From NCBI RefSeq assembly GCF_013393945.1, contig NZ_CP040297.1, positions 3,628,001 through 3,692,000 on the forward strand: 64,000 bases of DNA, read 5' to 3'. The translations under genes were made by a program, and so were the position numbers. The stretch comes from Nostoc sp. TCL26-01 (GTDB lineage Bacteria; Cyanobacteriota; Cyanobacteriia; Cyanobacteriales; Nostocaceae). The number at the start of each line of letters is the position of its first letter. The first letter of the stretch is position 1. This document shows positions 16,535 to 24,886 of this stretch, piece after piece. Below the pieces are notes generated by a model, which saw only the letters and a program-made list of their open reading frames with translations, searched no databases and was not told the origin of the DNA.

Positions 16535-19252
16535 ATGACATCTGCTGAAATGCCGGCTAGCTCTGGCTCAATATCAACATTCGATATAACTGCTAAAGAT
16601 ACTCACCAAAGCGATCCCCGGAATCTGGCTACAGGTGTGTATGTAACGGTGCATGGACATTTTTACCAGCCACCGCGAGAAAATCCTTATCTAGACGCGA
16701 TTGAACGTCAACCCAGTGCTACTCCCTTCCATGACTGGAATGAACGCATCCACTGGGAATGCTACCGCCCCAATGCTTTCGCCAGAGTGTTAAACGATCG
16801 CTCGGAAGTGACGGGGATCGTCAATAATTACGAATATATGAGCTTTAACATCGGCCCGACGCTGATGTCCTGGCTGGAACGCTATGATGTCGAGGTTTAT
16901 CAACGGATTTTAGAGGCGGACGCAAAAAGCTGTCAACGTTTGCAAGGTCATGGGAATGCGATCGCGCAAGTATACAATCACATCATCATGCCTTTGGCTA
17001 ATGAACGAGATAAACGCACCCAAATTCGCTGGGGTAAAGAAGACTTCCGCACTCGCTTCGGTCGTGATCCCGAAGGGATGTGGCTGGCAGAAACGGCTGT
17101 AGACTATGCAACTTTAAAAGCTTTGGTAGCTGAGGGAATTCGCTTCATTGTCTTGGCACCATCCCAAGCTCAACGTTGTCGTCCTTTCCCCACAACCAAT
17201 GATCCCCAACCAGAATGGCTAGAAGTTGGTGGCAGTCAGATTGATCCTACCCGTCCCTATCGTTGCTATTTGCCAGGAGATAGAGGTCTGGGAAATATCA
17301 ATGGCCAATTACCAATTCCCCACGACCAATGTCCATATATTGATATCTTCTTTTACGACGGCCCGATTTCACGAGATATGGGTTTTAGTGATGTCGTCTA
17401 TAACTCTCATCACTTCGCTGGGCGCATTGGTTCAGCTGTTCGTGGGGATCATCGTCAATCCCAATTAATTTCTGTCGCTACCGATGGGGAAACCTTCGGA
17501 CACCACAAAAAAGGTACAGAAAAAACTCTGGCTTATGCTTTCATCAAAGAGTTTCCTCAACATGGTTGGACTGTTACTAACTTTGCTCACTACCTCAGCT
17601 TAAGTTCTCCCACTTGGGAAGTCGAAATCAAGCCAGTCACAGCTTGGAGTTGCGCCCACGGTGTCGATAGATGGCAAGATGATTGTGGTTGTGGTGGTGA
17701 AGGTGGAGTTTGGCATCAAAAATGGCGACGGCCTTTAAGAAATGCCCTCAATTGGTTGCGGGATCAGTTAATTGAAGTCTATGAGGAATCAGGTAAACAA
17801 TTATTCCGCGATCCCTGGCAAGCACGAGACGAATATATCGAGGTCATCCGCGATCGCTCTCCTGCTAATATTACTCGTTTTCTCTCCCGTCATCAAACTC
17901 ACAAGCTCACAGCCGCAGAACAAGTAGATGCTTTGCGTTTACTAGAAATGCAGCGTCATAGTTTATTGATGTTCACTAGTTGCGGTTGGTTTTTTGAAGA
18001 ACTTTCTCGTCCGGAAGGAACCCAGATTTTACGCTACGCCTCTCGTGCTTTAGAACTGGCGGGAGATGTGGCTGGTGTCCAACTAGAAAAAGGCTTCCTC
18101 AAACGTCTGGGTTTAGCACCCAGTAATGTAGACTTCTTCAAACACGGGGCAGAAGTTTATCGTCAACAGGTACAAACAGCCCAAATTAGTTTCAAACAAG
18201 TAGCCGCCCATTACGCCATTTCTTCGTTATTTGGCAATCATAAAAATATCGAGGTGTTGCATCCGAACCATGTGGTAGAGACGTTGCATGCAACGTCTTT
18301 ACCGGCAACGTCTCTACAACATCATCAAAAACGGGTGTATTGCTACACCGTCAATGAAATTGATTACCAACTACAACGCATGGGAGCGTTAACTCTAGCC
18401 GTTGGACATTTAAAATTAGTATCGGAAATCACCTGGGAGAGTGAAAGCTTAGTCTTTGCCGTACTGCATTTAGGTGGTTGGGATTTCCATTGCTGCATTC
18501 AGCTATTTACCGGCAGACGCGACTATAGCCATGCTAAAGAAAAGCTGTTTGCGTCACTACAACAAGCTAGCGCTGCCCAAACTATCCTAGCGATGACACA
18601 GGTGTTTGGCGATGCTGCTTTCAACTTGCAAAATCTGTTTGCAGAAGAACGCCACCGGATTATGCGCTTACTTTCTCAAGAAACCCTGACACGGTTAGAC
18701 CAACTTTACACCCAAGCTTACCGCGATAACTATGGTGTACTCATGGCCTTTCACCGCGATGAACTTGCAGTTCCGCAAGAGTTGCAAGTAGCAGCCGAGA
18801 TTGCTTTAGGATATCGCTGTATGACCACATTGCGATCGCTAGAGCAAGATATCACCGAACCACAACTAAGTTGGAATCACATAGTAGAATTAGAAGCGAT
18901 CGCCACAGAAGCTAAACACCTACGTTGTCGGCTGAATGTCCCTGAAGGTAAGCAAATACTCGAACAGTTGATTCTGCGATTCCTGTGGAGATTGTTGCAC
19001 GATGCTAATGGCAGTTTTGCTACAGATATCCAATGCTTAGAACGACTGATTGATGTTGGTTATCAACTGAATATTGGTATCTCCTTACATCAGTCCCAAG
19101 AACTATACTTTAGCCGTTTGCACAGTCACATAGTCCCTCTGTGTTTGACGACTGTTGCTCATGCCGCAGATACTAATCAATGTCTACATTTGCTCAAGTT
19201 AGGTCAGAAATTAGCAGTTGATGTGAGTGCGATTTTGACTCAGTTGAAGTAG
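16535..19252 (+). CDS. GH57 family glycoside hydrolase with DUF3536 domain
   Basis: A 905-residue cytosolic protein of glycoside hydrolase family 57, presumably acting on alpha-glucans such as glycogen. The N-terminal barrel begins VTVHGHFYQPPRENPYLDAI, and the probable nucleophile motif is MWLAETAVD (E186). The HWEC, NYEYMSFNIGPTL and VATDGETFGHHKK segments are also typical. The C-terminal 500 residues match the DUF3536 layout. Residues about 580-596 (VVETLHATSLPATSLQH) are encoded by a copy of the TAGAGACGTTGC palindrome, inserted in frame, so part of the protein is repeat-derived. The ATG at 16535 is used. A strong terminator follows. Confidence 0.88.
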   Translation: MTSAEMPASSGSISTFDITAKDTHQSDPRNLATGVYVTVHGHFYQPPRENPYLDAIERQPSATPFHDWNERIHWECYRPNAFARVLNDRSEVTGIVNNYEYMSFNIGPTLMSWLERYDVEVYQRILEADAKSCQRLQGHGNAIAQVYNHIIMPLANERDKRTQIRWGKEDFRTRFGRDPEGMWLAETAVDYATLKALVAEGIRFIVLAPSQAQRCRPFPTTNDPQPEWLEVGGSQIDPTRPYRCYLPGDRGLGNINGQLPIPHDQCPYIDIFFYDGPISRDMGFSDVVYNSHHFAGRIGSAVRGDHRQSQLISVATDGETFGHHKKGTEKTLAYAFIKEFPQHGWTVTNFAHYLSLSSPTWEVEIKPVTAWSCAHGVDRWQDDCGCGGEGGVWHQKWRRPLRNALNWLRDQLIEVYEESGKQLFRDPWQARDEYIEVIRDRSPANITRFLSRHQTHKLTAAEQVDALRLLEMQRHSLLMFTSCGWFFEELSRPEGTQILRYASRALELAGDVAGVQLEKGFLKRLGLAPSNVDFFKHGAEVYRQQVQTAQISFKQVAAHYAISSLFGNHKNIEVLHPNHVVETLHATSLPATSLQHHQKRVYCYTVNEIDYQLQRMGALTLAVGHLKLVSEITWESESLVFAVLHLGGWDFHCCIQLFTGRRDYSHAKEKLFASLQQASAAQTILAMTQVFGDAAFNLQNLFAEERHRIMRLLSQETLTRLDQLYTQAYRDNYGVLMAFHRDELAVPQELQVAAEIALGYRCMTTLRSLEQDITEPQLSWNHIVELEAIATEAKHLRCRLNVPEGKQILEQLILRFLWRLLHDANGSFATDIQCLERLIDVGYQLNIGISLHQSQELYFSRLHSHIVPLCLTTVAHAADTNQCLHLLKLGQKLAVDVSAILTQLK
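18274..18319. repeat. TAGAGACGTTGC palindrome inside the GH57 gene
   Basis: GGTAGAGACGTTGCATGCAA leads into CGTCTTTACC and then GGCAACGTCTCTACAAC, so one complete palindrome is followed by an additional right arm. The copy keeps the GH57 reading frame open and adds about 15 residues. The other copies in this window are intergenic or at a gene end. Confidence 0.85.
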
Positions 19253-19264
19253 TTTTTCTGCCAA

Positions 19265-19306
19265 AGAACCCCGATTTTTGTCAAAAATCGGGGTTCTGGT
19301 TTTTTA
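19265..19306 (+). terminator. rho-independent terminator of the GH57 gene
   Basis: Arms AGAACCCCGATTTTT (19265-19279) and AAAAATCGGGGTTCT (19283-19297) are perfectly complementary over 15 bp with a 3-base loop, followed by GG and TTTTTT. It begins 12 bases after the stop codon. Confidence 0.9.
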
Positions 19307-19326
19307 GATGCTACCCTAACTTTGTC

Positions 19327-19572
19327 TTAATTCATTTTAGGGCGATCGCAACGATAAGGGTAAAGCCATTCACATCTAAATAGTCCACCAGTATGTTTCT
19401 CAAAAAATGTGCCGGCATGACGACTCTGTGATATATTGATCCCAGCTTTTGTTTTAATTTCGTATAGCCAAGGAAACAACACTATCAAAGTAGTGATTGT
19501 CGTCAAAAGATAAAGAAGTTTCGTTTTAAATTTGTTAGCTCTGGGAGAATTGCTGTTACGGTTTTGAGGCAT
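19327..19572 (-). CDS. hypothetical small membrane protein
   Basis: From the ATG at 19570-19572 this gives 81 residues: a basic Asn/Ser-rich N-terminus, one membrane helix (LLYLLTTITTLIVLFPWLY, about residues 22-40) and a polar, Cys-containing tail (FRCEWLYPYRCDRPK). No ribosome-binding sequence is evident and no family was recognised. The pattern (positively charged lead, single helix, compact tail with two Cys) looks like a real bitopic protein. It converges with the GH57 gene at its terminator. Confidence 0.45.
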   Translation of the reverse strand: MPQNRNSNSPRANKFKTKLLYLLTTITTLIVLFPWLYEIKTKAGINISQSRHAGTFFEKHTGGLFRCEWLYPYRCDRPKMN

Positions 19573-19637
19573 AAATAAAACGTGCAATTTATCTAAGCCT
19601 CCATGCTAACTTATATTTTTTAATTCAGCCTCAGTCC

Positions 19638-20114
19638 CTAATCTTCATAAGGTTGTGGGTCTAGAATTTCCATATCTCCAGGCGATACTTGCCTAACTCC
19701 ACCAGTAGGATATAAGTCTGATGAATTGAGAATTTCCACAATTATTTTAGAACCCTTACTACCCAATTGGTATCCACCAAAAACTGCCAATTCACCTGTA
19801 CTTTTGATTCTTAAAATTAACTTGTAAACTTGCCCTGAAGATCTGATAGTTTTGTACTCTTCACCTAACATCTGTTGTTTCTCCTGATTTAAAAGATTTT
19901 TCAGCAATTTTGCAGCCTGTTCATTGCCTTTTGGTAGAAATTTGGGCAACCAGTATGAAGCCTTAGCTACTTGCTGAGGCTTTTTTTGGCAACCTTTTAG
20001 TCCTGTCACGCCCCTACCATGTGTCGCAAATATTTTTGGAATTGGTGTAAGACAACGTGAGTATCCCAGGAAGAAGCACGTTAAGATACGTAAACAGTGA
20101 TAAATTAAATACAC
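19638..20114 (-). CDS. hypothetical protein, start uncertain
   Basis: An open frame of 158 codons from GTG 20114. The first 35 residues contain a weakly hydrophobic stretch (ILTCFFLGYSRCL). A second GTG at 20009 would begin MTGLKGCQKK and give about 123 residues; LKGC is lipobox-like but lacks a hydrophobic run in front. The C-terminal half is beta-rich and regular (VYKLILRIKSTGELAVFGGY, IIVEILNSSDLYPTGGVRQV) and ends in an acidic tail (ILDPQPYED). No family recognised. It is divergent from the lipoprotein gene at 20220. Confidence 0.55.
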   Translation of the reverse strand: MYLIYHCLRILTCFFLGYSRCLTPIPKIFATHGRGVTGLKGCQKKPQQVAKASYWLPKFLPKGNEQAAKLLKNLLNQEKQQMLGEEYKTIRSSGQVYKLILRIKSTGELAVFGGYQLGSKGSKIIVEILNSSDLYPTGGVRQVSPGDMEILDPQPYED

Positions 20115-20219
20115 ATAAATGGTAAGTTAAGAATCGCTGTTATGAACAAGCTCGCTTAAGCATAAGACAGACTAGTAAAGACTAATAACATAACCTAAAT
20201 GTAAAAATTCCAGATAGAG

Positions 20220-21251
20220 ATGAAAGATAAAATAACTATAAAGAAATCAGGCCTTTTTTATGCACCTATTCTTTGTATACTGGTCACTGCTTGTGGAGAT
20301 GATTCCCTACTCAAAGCCGTGAGAGACTTTACCAAGACGAGAGCTACTGCAAGTAAAACAGTGGCATTGATTGCAGAAGATTTTTATAAGTCTTGTATTC
20401 GTCAATATAGTTCCTTACCGATTGAACCTACCCCCACAATATTGCAAAGGAGAACTCCTTATCAAACAAGAATTGAAGGACTAAAAAAGTGCAATACTGA
20501 GTGGAAAATTGGGGAAGATTTTCAAAAAAGCCATGACCTTTTATTTCAATACATAGCTGCGTTAGAAGCTATCTCCAGTGATAATGTTGTTATTTTTCCC
20601 GATACAACAGCAGATAAATTAGTCAATGCAATTAATGACTTACCTTTAGGTACTTCAACCAGTACAAATGTTGCGGCGGAACGACAACAGGCGATTAAAG
20701 CAGGTGTGGGAGTCTTACAGTTGCTTTCCAGAATTGTTTTGAATCAGTTTCGAGAAGATAAATTATCTACAGCTATTGTCAATACCAATGAGGATGTTCA
20801 AGCATATATATCAATTTTAAAGACAAGTGTACAAAGAGGTTACATTGAAGGATATCTTCAGCAAGAGCAAGATAATATTGACCTCCAGTACAATGCGATT
20901 GTAACTGATCTGCTCCGTAAAGAATTTCCCGATGTTGATCCTAATAAACCACCAGCAAGACTAGCTTTTGATGTATCATCTCCTTTCTATTCAATTGATG
21001 AACAATGGAGAGAAAAACGCGCAGAAGTAGGCAAAAATATTGAAATTGGCAGACTGTACATCCAGCTTTTAGATGAAGTTGCCCAGGGACACAATGAATT
21101 GTATACCTTAATTAAAGGTAAACCCCCTGAAAGTTTGGGAGGAAATCAACCTACTCAAAATCAACAAAAACAAATGAAAGAATTAGCCGAGAAGCGACTA
21201 GGACGAATTCAAGACATTGCTAAAAAGTTAGAAGCAGAATTAGCAGAATAA
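20220..21251 (+). CDS. hypothetical lipoprotein, mostly helical
   Basis: A 343-residue protein with a type II signal peptide: MKDKITIKKS, a hydrophobic core and the lipobox LVTAC with Cys25 as the lipidation site. The mature part is almost entirely alpha-helical and rich in Glu, Lys, Arg and Gln, with short Pro-rich breaks (SLPIEPTPTIL, DVDPNKPPARL). No family recognised. Its TAA stop codon (21249-21251) is one copy of the 3-bp target duplication of a 154-bp inverted-repeat element, so the element inserted exactly at the end of the gene. The small helical protein gene at 21452 follows on the same strand. The two were probably closer together before the insertion. Confidence 0.7.
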   Translation: MKDKITIKKSGLFYAPILCILVTACGDDSLLKAVRDFTKTRATASKTVALIAEDFYKSCIRQYSSLPIEPTPTILQRRTPYQTRIEGLKKCNTEWKIGEDFQKSHDLLFQYIAALEAISSDNVVIFPDTTADKLVNAINDLPLGTSTSTNVAAERQQAIKAGVGVLQLLSRIVLNQFREDKLSTAIVNTNEDVQAYISILKTSVQRGYIEGYLQQEQDNIDLQYNAIVTDLLRKEFPDVDPNKPPARLAFDVSSPFYSIDEQWREKRAEVGKNIEIGRLYIQLLDEVAQGHNELYTLIKGKPPESLGGNQPTQNQQKQMKELAEKRLGRIQDIAKKLEAELAE

Positions 21252-21405
21252 GCGGACGTTTGAAAAGTCTGTTTCTTTGTCATGTTGAATGCAGCGTAGC
21301 GGAATGAAACATCTCGGTATGTGCCACAAAACCTAGATTCTTCCTTACGCGCCGCTCCAGTCAGAATGACATTTTTATACCTACTGAAACTTTTCAAACA
21401 CCCTC
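21252..21405. mobile_element. 154-bp MITE-like element with GTTTGAAAAGT ends
   Basis: Terminal inverted repeats GCGGACGTTTGAAAAGT (21252-21268) and ACTTTTCAAACACCCTC (21389-21405), flanked by TAA on both sides (21249-21251 and 21406-21408), fit a 3-bp target duplication. The interior holds a second inverted pair (TGTCATGTTGA near the left, TCAGAATGACA near the right). There is no open frame. The same outer ends bound the nested element at 34561-36028, but the interiors differ. Ends and duplication length resemble IS5-group relics, which is an inference. Confidence 0.8.
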
Positions 21406-21451
21406 TAAGGGTAATTAAATTTTAGCCGTCAGAAATTAAAAAGGATGAAAA

Positions 21452-21865
21452 ATGAGTCAAGTCTTAACAGCCAATGATTTATTTGATCTACGAGATGCAA
21501 TGGCAACTTTTGCTAGACAAATAGATAATTTTAGAATTGCTAACTCAACTCAAATTCCTGCATTTATTTTTTCAGAATTAGAAACTTGGTCACGCTTAAT
21601 CAAAAACAGAGTGATTGAGTTAACAGGACAAGCTTTGAATAGTTTGACTACGGATTTAACAGAACCTGCGGCTAATCTAAAAAAAGCAATTAAGGAATTA
21701 GGCGATGCGCTTGCTACCATTGGAACATTTAATAAAGTAGTGGATTATATTGCTGACATCATTAATATTTTTGGTGTCGTCGTCAGAGCTGTTTCTCTAG
21801 GATTAGGATCAGTCAATATTGCTTCTGCTTTTGGCAGTCTCAATAATTTATTTAGTGTGGCTTAA
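21452..21865 (+). CDS. hypothetical small helical protein
   Basis: A 137-residue protein beginning MSQVLTANDLFDLRDAMATF after an AAAAAGG ribosome-binding stretch. It is nearly all helix, with an amphipathic N-terminal two thirds and a hydrophobic, glycine-containing C-terminal stretch (about residues 100-137: IINIFGVVVRAVSLGLGSVN and onward) that could insert into or lie on a membrane. No signal peptide. No family recognised. It follows the helical lipoprotein gene across the 154-bp element and may be its functional partner. Confidence 0.6.
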   Translation: MSQVLTANDLFDLRDAMATFARQIDNFRIANSTQIPAFIFSELETWSRLIKNRVIELTGQALNSLTTDLTEPAANLKKAIKELGDALATIGTFNKVVDYIADIINIFGVVVRAVSLGLGSVNIASAFGSLNNLFSVA

Positions 21866-21889
21866 TTACTATCTTAGTGCGACAAGTTA

Positions 21890-21930
21890 GTAGGTTGGGT
21901 TAACACAAGGAAACCCAACACTCACTATCT
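21890..21930. repeat. half copy of the GTAGGTTGGGTT repeat
   Basis: GTAGGTTGGGTTAACACAAG is followed by GAAACCCAACACTCAC, matching the left half of the elements at 1601 and 7237. A further partial relative with AACCCAACACC lies at 8607-8640. Confidence 0.6.
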
Positions 21931-22027
21931 ATAATTGAGTTTTTGAGTCAATAATCTTGGGATTTTTTGAGTTTCACAAACTGCGGTGGTTTTAAATCCC
22001 CATTGCAAAACTGTACTTGCGAGTTTG

Positions 22028-23698
22028 TTAAGCTCCTGGTTGGAAATAATCGAGGAGGCGATCGCCTGAATCAGCACGAATTAATGCTACAACTACATCA
22101 GGTAAGGCTGTTAAACTAGGATAAACTAAATAGCGTCCTTCCCAACGGGGATGAAACTTTTCTTTATAAGCGTGTAAGCCTTGAAAGTTATAAAAACGGT
22201 TTAAATGTTCATAAAGATAACGCAGTACTTTCTCTAAACGCTGTGATTCTGGTTTTTCCCCAACTCCAGCTAAAGCCGAAAGTCCAAAGTTAAAACTGTC
22301 ATAGCCTGCGTCTTGAAAATGTTGTAGCAGGGAAGTGAAGAGAAAATCCATTGTACCGTTTTCCATTGATTGCCGGTGGCGCATCATGTCGATAGTGCTT
22401 TCGTTGAGTTGATATTCTGGTAAAAGATTAGTAAAGGCATCTATTTGGCCATCGGGAGTATGGACGACAGCAATTTCACACTCTCGCAAATATGCTTCAT
22501 CAAACCAACCTAGAGAAAAGCGTTTTTCTGAACCTTGCACCATTTTTAACCATTCATCACTCACGGGTTTGAGTTGCTGCAATAATTCATGACTAATTGG
22601 TGGTTGATAGAAATTAACTTGATATCCTAACTTAGTCAAACGGTTGATGGCGGGACGAAAGTTTTTCCCAGCTTTGCCTTGTAAAGTAAAGTTTTTCAGA
22701 TCAACGATCGCCTCTTCGCCAATTTTTAGTACCCTAAACCCTAGAGACTGGTATAGTTCAATATCATCCGGTAGGGTTTGGTAAAAAGCTGGATACCAAT
22801 CATTGCGTTGACAAAACTGTTGGAAACTAATTATGGCTTCTTGGCGGTCTTCTTTTGGCCCTATGGGATCACCAAGAGCGATCGCACCTCGTCCTTTGGG
22901 AACGTAAGCGATGACACTGTGTCCAGAAGGACTGAAATAATAGCTTTTATCATTTAACAGAGTTAAAGCGGCTAAAGAAGAACATCCATGTTGTAGGACA
23001 ATTTCTTTGGCTTTTCGCTGTTCACTGCTGCTGGCGGAATGGCGTAAAAATACTGGCTGTAACAGCAGCACCACAGCAGAGGTGATGGTGCTAGCGGCAA
23101 TAATATAAATAGAATTGGCAAAGAACTCCCCAAATTTACTTTTTGGTTGCAGTCCCCAATTATCTTCTGTAAAGAACATAGCTAAGGTTTGCAAAATAGC
23201 TTCACGCCAATTAAAATTCTCGGTGAATTTGCCATCTAGTAAGTAAAATCCTACTGTTCCATAAGCGAGGGTAAATAACAATGCACCAAATAATAATCGT
23301 ACTCCCCTGGCAACTGAAGGACGGTCTGATTGTGCTGTAAACACATGACGCATGAAGATTAATTGTATCAATAAAACACCGGATAAGATACTCTCTTCAT
23401 AGTCCCATCCTTTGAGTAAATGGCTAACAATAGAAATAACCAATAAACTGACTGTCAGTAGCCAAGCAACTCGTTTGCGTCGTAATAAATTAGTTGCTAA
23501 TGCCAGTAATATAAACCCAGTTAGGGCAGCAAATATATGTCCAGTAGCACGAATTTCAAATGGTAAAAAGTCCTTTAGCCAATGATTTCTTCCGTACAGG
23601 TTGGGTGTGACTGCGGATAATAAATTGACTACTCCGACTATTCCAGTCAGGATAGCTGCACTCCATAGATTAATCTGAGTTTTTGATTGATATTTCAT
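22028..23698 (-). CDS. aminoacyl-phosphatidylglycerol synthase domain protein (MprF C-terminal type, DUF2156)
   Basis: A 556-residue membrane protein. The first 220 residues hold about six membrane helices. The rest is the DUF2156/LPG synthase domain, which transfers an amino acid (lysine or alanine) from aminoacyl-tRNA to phosphatidylglycerol. Typical segments are YYFSPSGHSVIAYVPKGRGA and IALGDPIGPKEDRQEAI (about residues 252-290), VNFYQPPISHELLQQLKPVS, and the end region DSFNFGLSALAGVGEKPESQ. The long N-terminal flippase half of classical MprF is missing, but a flippase-like protein is encoded nearby on the other strand (26829-27779). The start codon overlaps the stop of the upstream esterase gene by four bases (ATGA), so the two are translationally coupled. 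Confidence 0.88.
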   Translation of the reverse strand: MKYQSKTQINLWSAAILTGIVGVVNLLSAVTPNLYGRNHWLKDFLPFEIRATGHIFAALTGFILLALATNLLRRKRVAWLLTVSLLVISIVSHLLKGWDYEESILSGVLLIQLIFMRHVFTAQSDRPSVARGVRLLFGALLFTLAYGTVGFYLLDGKFTENFNWREAILQTLAMFFTEDNWGLQPKSKFGEFFANSIYIIAASTITSAVVLLLQPVFLRHSASSSEQRKAKEIVLQHGCSSLAALTLLNDKSYYFSPSGHSVIAYVPKGRGAIALGDPIGPKEDRQEAIISFQQFCQRNDWYPAFYQTLPDDIELYQSLGFRVLKIGEEAIVDLKNFTLQGKAGKNFRPAINRLTKLGYQVNFYQPPISHELLQQLKPVSDEWLKMVQGSEKRFSLGWFDEAYLRECEIAVVHTPDGQIDAFTNLLPEYQLNESTIDMMRHRQSMENGTMDFLFTSLLQHFQDAGYDSFNFGLSALAGVGEKPESQRLEKVLRYLYEHLNRFYNFQGLHAYKEKFHPRWEGRYLVYPSLTALPDVVVALIRADSGDRLLDYFQPGA

Positions 23699-24600
23699 TG
23701 CTTTTGGGAATTTTTAAACTGTTCTCCTACATAGGAAAGGGAATCTTTGAGATGTTTATGAAAGTAGTTCCAACCTATATTTTCACCTGATAAACCATGA
23801 CCTCCTGGAAAAGCATAAAAAACATTAGCAATGCCTAACTTATTTAAAGTTTGATGGAATGTTTTCGTAGACGCTAATAAATTAGTATCATTTAATCCGG
23901 CATCAAGATACACACGTATACGTTTTTGATCTGCGGATGATAGCTGCTGGACAATTTGTTGAGGACTATTTTGCACGCCACTATTATCGGTAAAATAACC
24001 ACTGTGGCTAAAGAAAATATTGAAGTTGTCGAGATAGCGTAACCCGATATTCAACGCACCCCATCCTCCAGAAGATATACCTCCTAATGCCCAAAACTGG
24101 GGTGACTCTAAAGTCCGGTAACGTGATTTAACTAGTGTAACTAATTCTGAACCAATCAAAGTTCCTACCTTGCCGTTATTCCCATCAAAATATTCGGGGT
24201 CATATAAAGGACTAGAACCACGATGATCATTGCCATCGGGTGTAATTATAATTGATGGTGGTAACTTGCCACTTTGATATAGTTCATCTAGTATATTCAA
24301 GATGGCATATTTATCAACGTATGCACGAGCATCATCATGACCACCATGTAATAAGAAGATGACCGGATAACGTTTTTGCGGATATTTTTTATATTCTGGC
24401 GGTAAAATCACACCATAATTGCGGACTGTACCCATTGCTTGTGAATTGAAAGTTTCTAACTGAAATTTAAGTTTTGTATTAGCCTCTTCTGTGGGTGGAT
24501 CTAGTTGTGGTGCGCCTAAGATAAATACATAATAATAACCAACAGTTGTGAGGATGGCGATCGCTCCTACGATGTAAATAAAAATTTTAGAAATTTTCAT
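23695..24600 (-). CDS. periplasmic-type esterase, alpha/beta hydrolase fold
   Basis: A 301-residue protein of the putative esterase (esterase D/feruloyl-esterase-like) family, anchored by one N-terminal helix (about residues 6-28) with the catalytic domain probably outside. PVIFLLHGGHDD forms the oxyanion-hole region and GISSG carries the nucleophile Ser176. An Asp in LDAGLNDT and a His in FPGGHGLSGEN complete a plausible triad. It is about half identical by eye to the protein encoded next upstream (24887-25813), so the two are tandem duplicates. Its TGA overlaps the start of the lipid-aminoacylating synthase gene. The substrate is unknown, but context suggests a lipid or aminoacyl ester. Confidence 0.85.
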   Translation of the reverse strand: MKISKIFIYIVGAIAILTTVGYYYVFILGAPQLDPPTEEANTKLKFQLETFNSQAMGTVRNYGVILPPEYKKYPQKRYPVIFLLHGGHDDARAYVDKYAILNILDELYQSGKLPPSIIITPDGNDHRGSSPLYDPEYFDGNNGKVGTLIGSELVTLVKSRYRTLESPQFWALGGISSGGWGALNIGLRYLDNFNIFFSHSGYFTDNSGVQNSPQQIVQQLSSADQKRIRVYLDAGLNDTNLLASTKTFHQTLNKLGIANVFYAFPGGHGLSGENIGWNYFHKHLKDSLSYVGEQFKNSQKQ

Positions 24601-24633
24601 GGGTTTTTAAAATTAGCAGCACTTTTAAGAACA

Positions 24634-24718
24634 GGTGATAGGTGACAGGTGATAGGTGACAGGTGATAGGTGACAGGTGACAGGTGATAGGTGACAGGTG
24701 ATAGGTGACAGGTGACAG
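24634..24718. repeat. heptamer tandem repeats (GATAGGT/GACAGGT)
   Basis: Twelve or so GAYAGGT heptamers head to tail in the 286-bp gap between the two esterase genes. No spacers. The gap beyond it (24770-24880) holds an inverted pair of AGGAGTCAGAA and TTCTGACTCCT. Confidence 0.85.
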
Positions 24719-24886
24719 AGAGGGGTATTGACTATTCTAATTTAATTATGCAAGCTGATATGATCGTAAGAATTCGGCAACCAGGAGTCAGAAGTCTGAA
24801 TTAATCAAGGGTTTAGGAATATTAGCTTACTCATCAAATATGAGAATTTGAACTATTCTGACTCCTGTATTCTGACTCCTGAATCC

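Noticed and set aside
16267..16536. 89-codon minus-strand open frame upstream of the GH57 gene
   Set aside because: It has no recognisable domain or ribosome-binding site and starts at the GH57 start codon. It lies in the expected promoter region.
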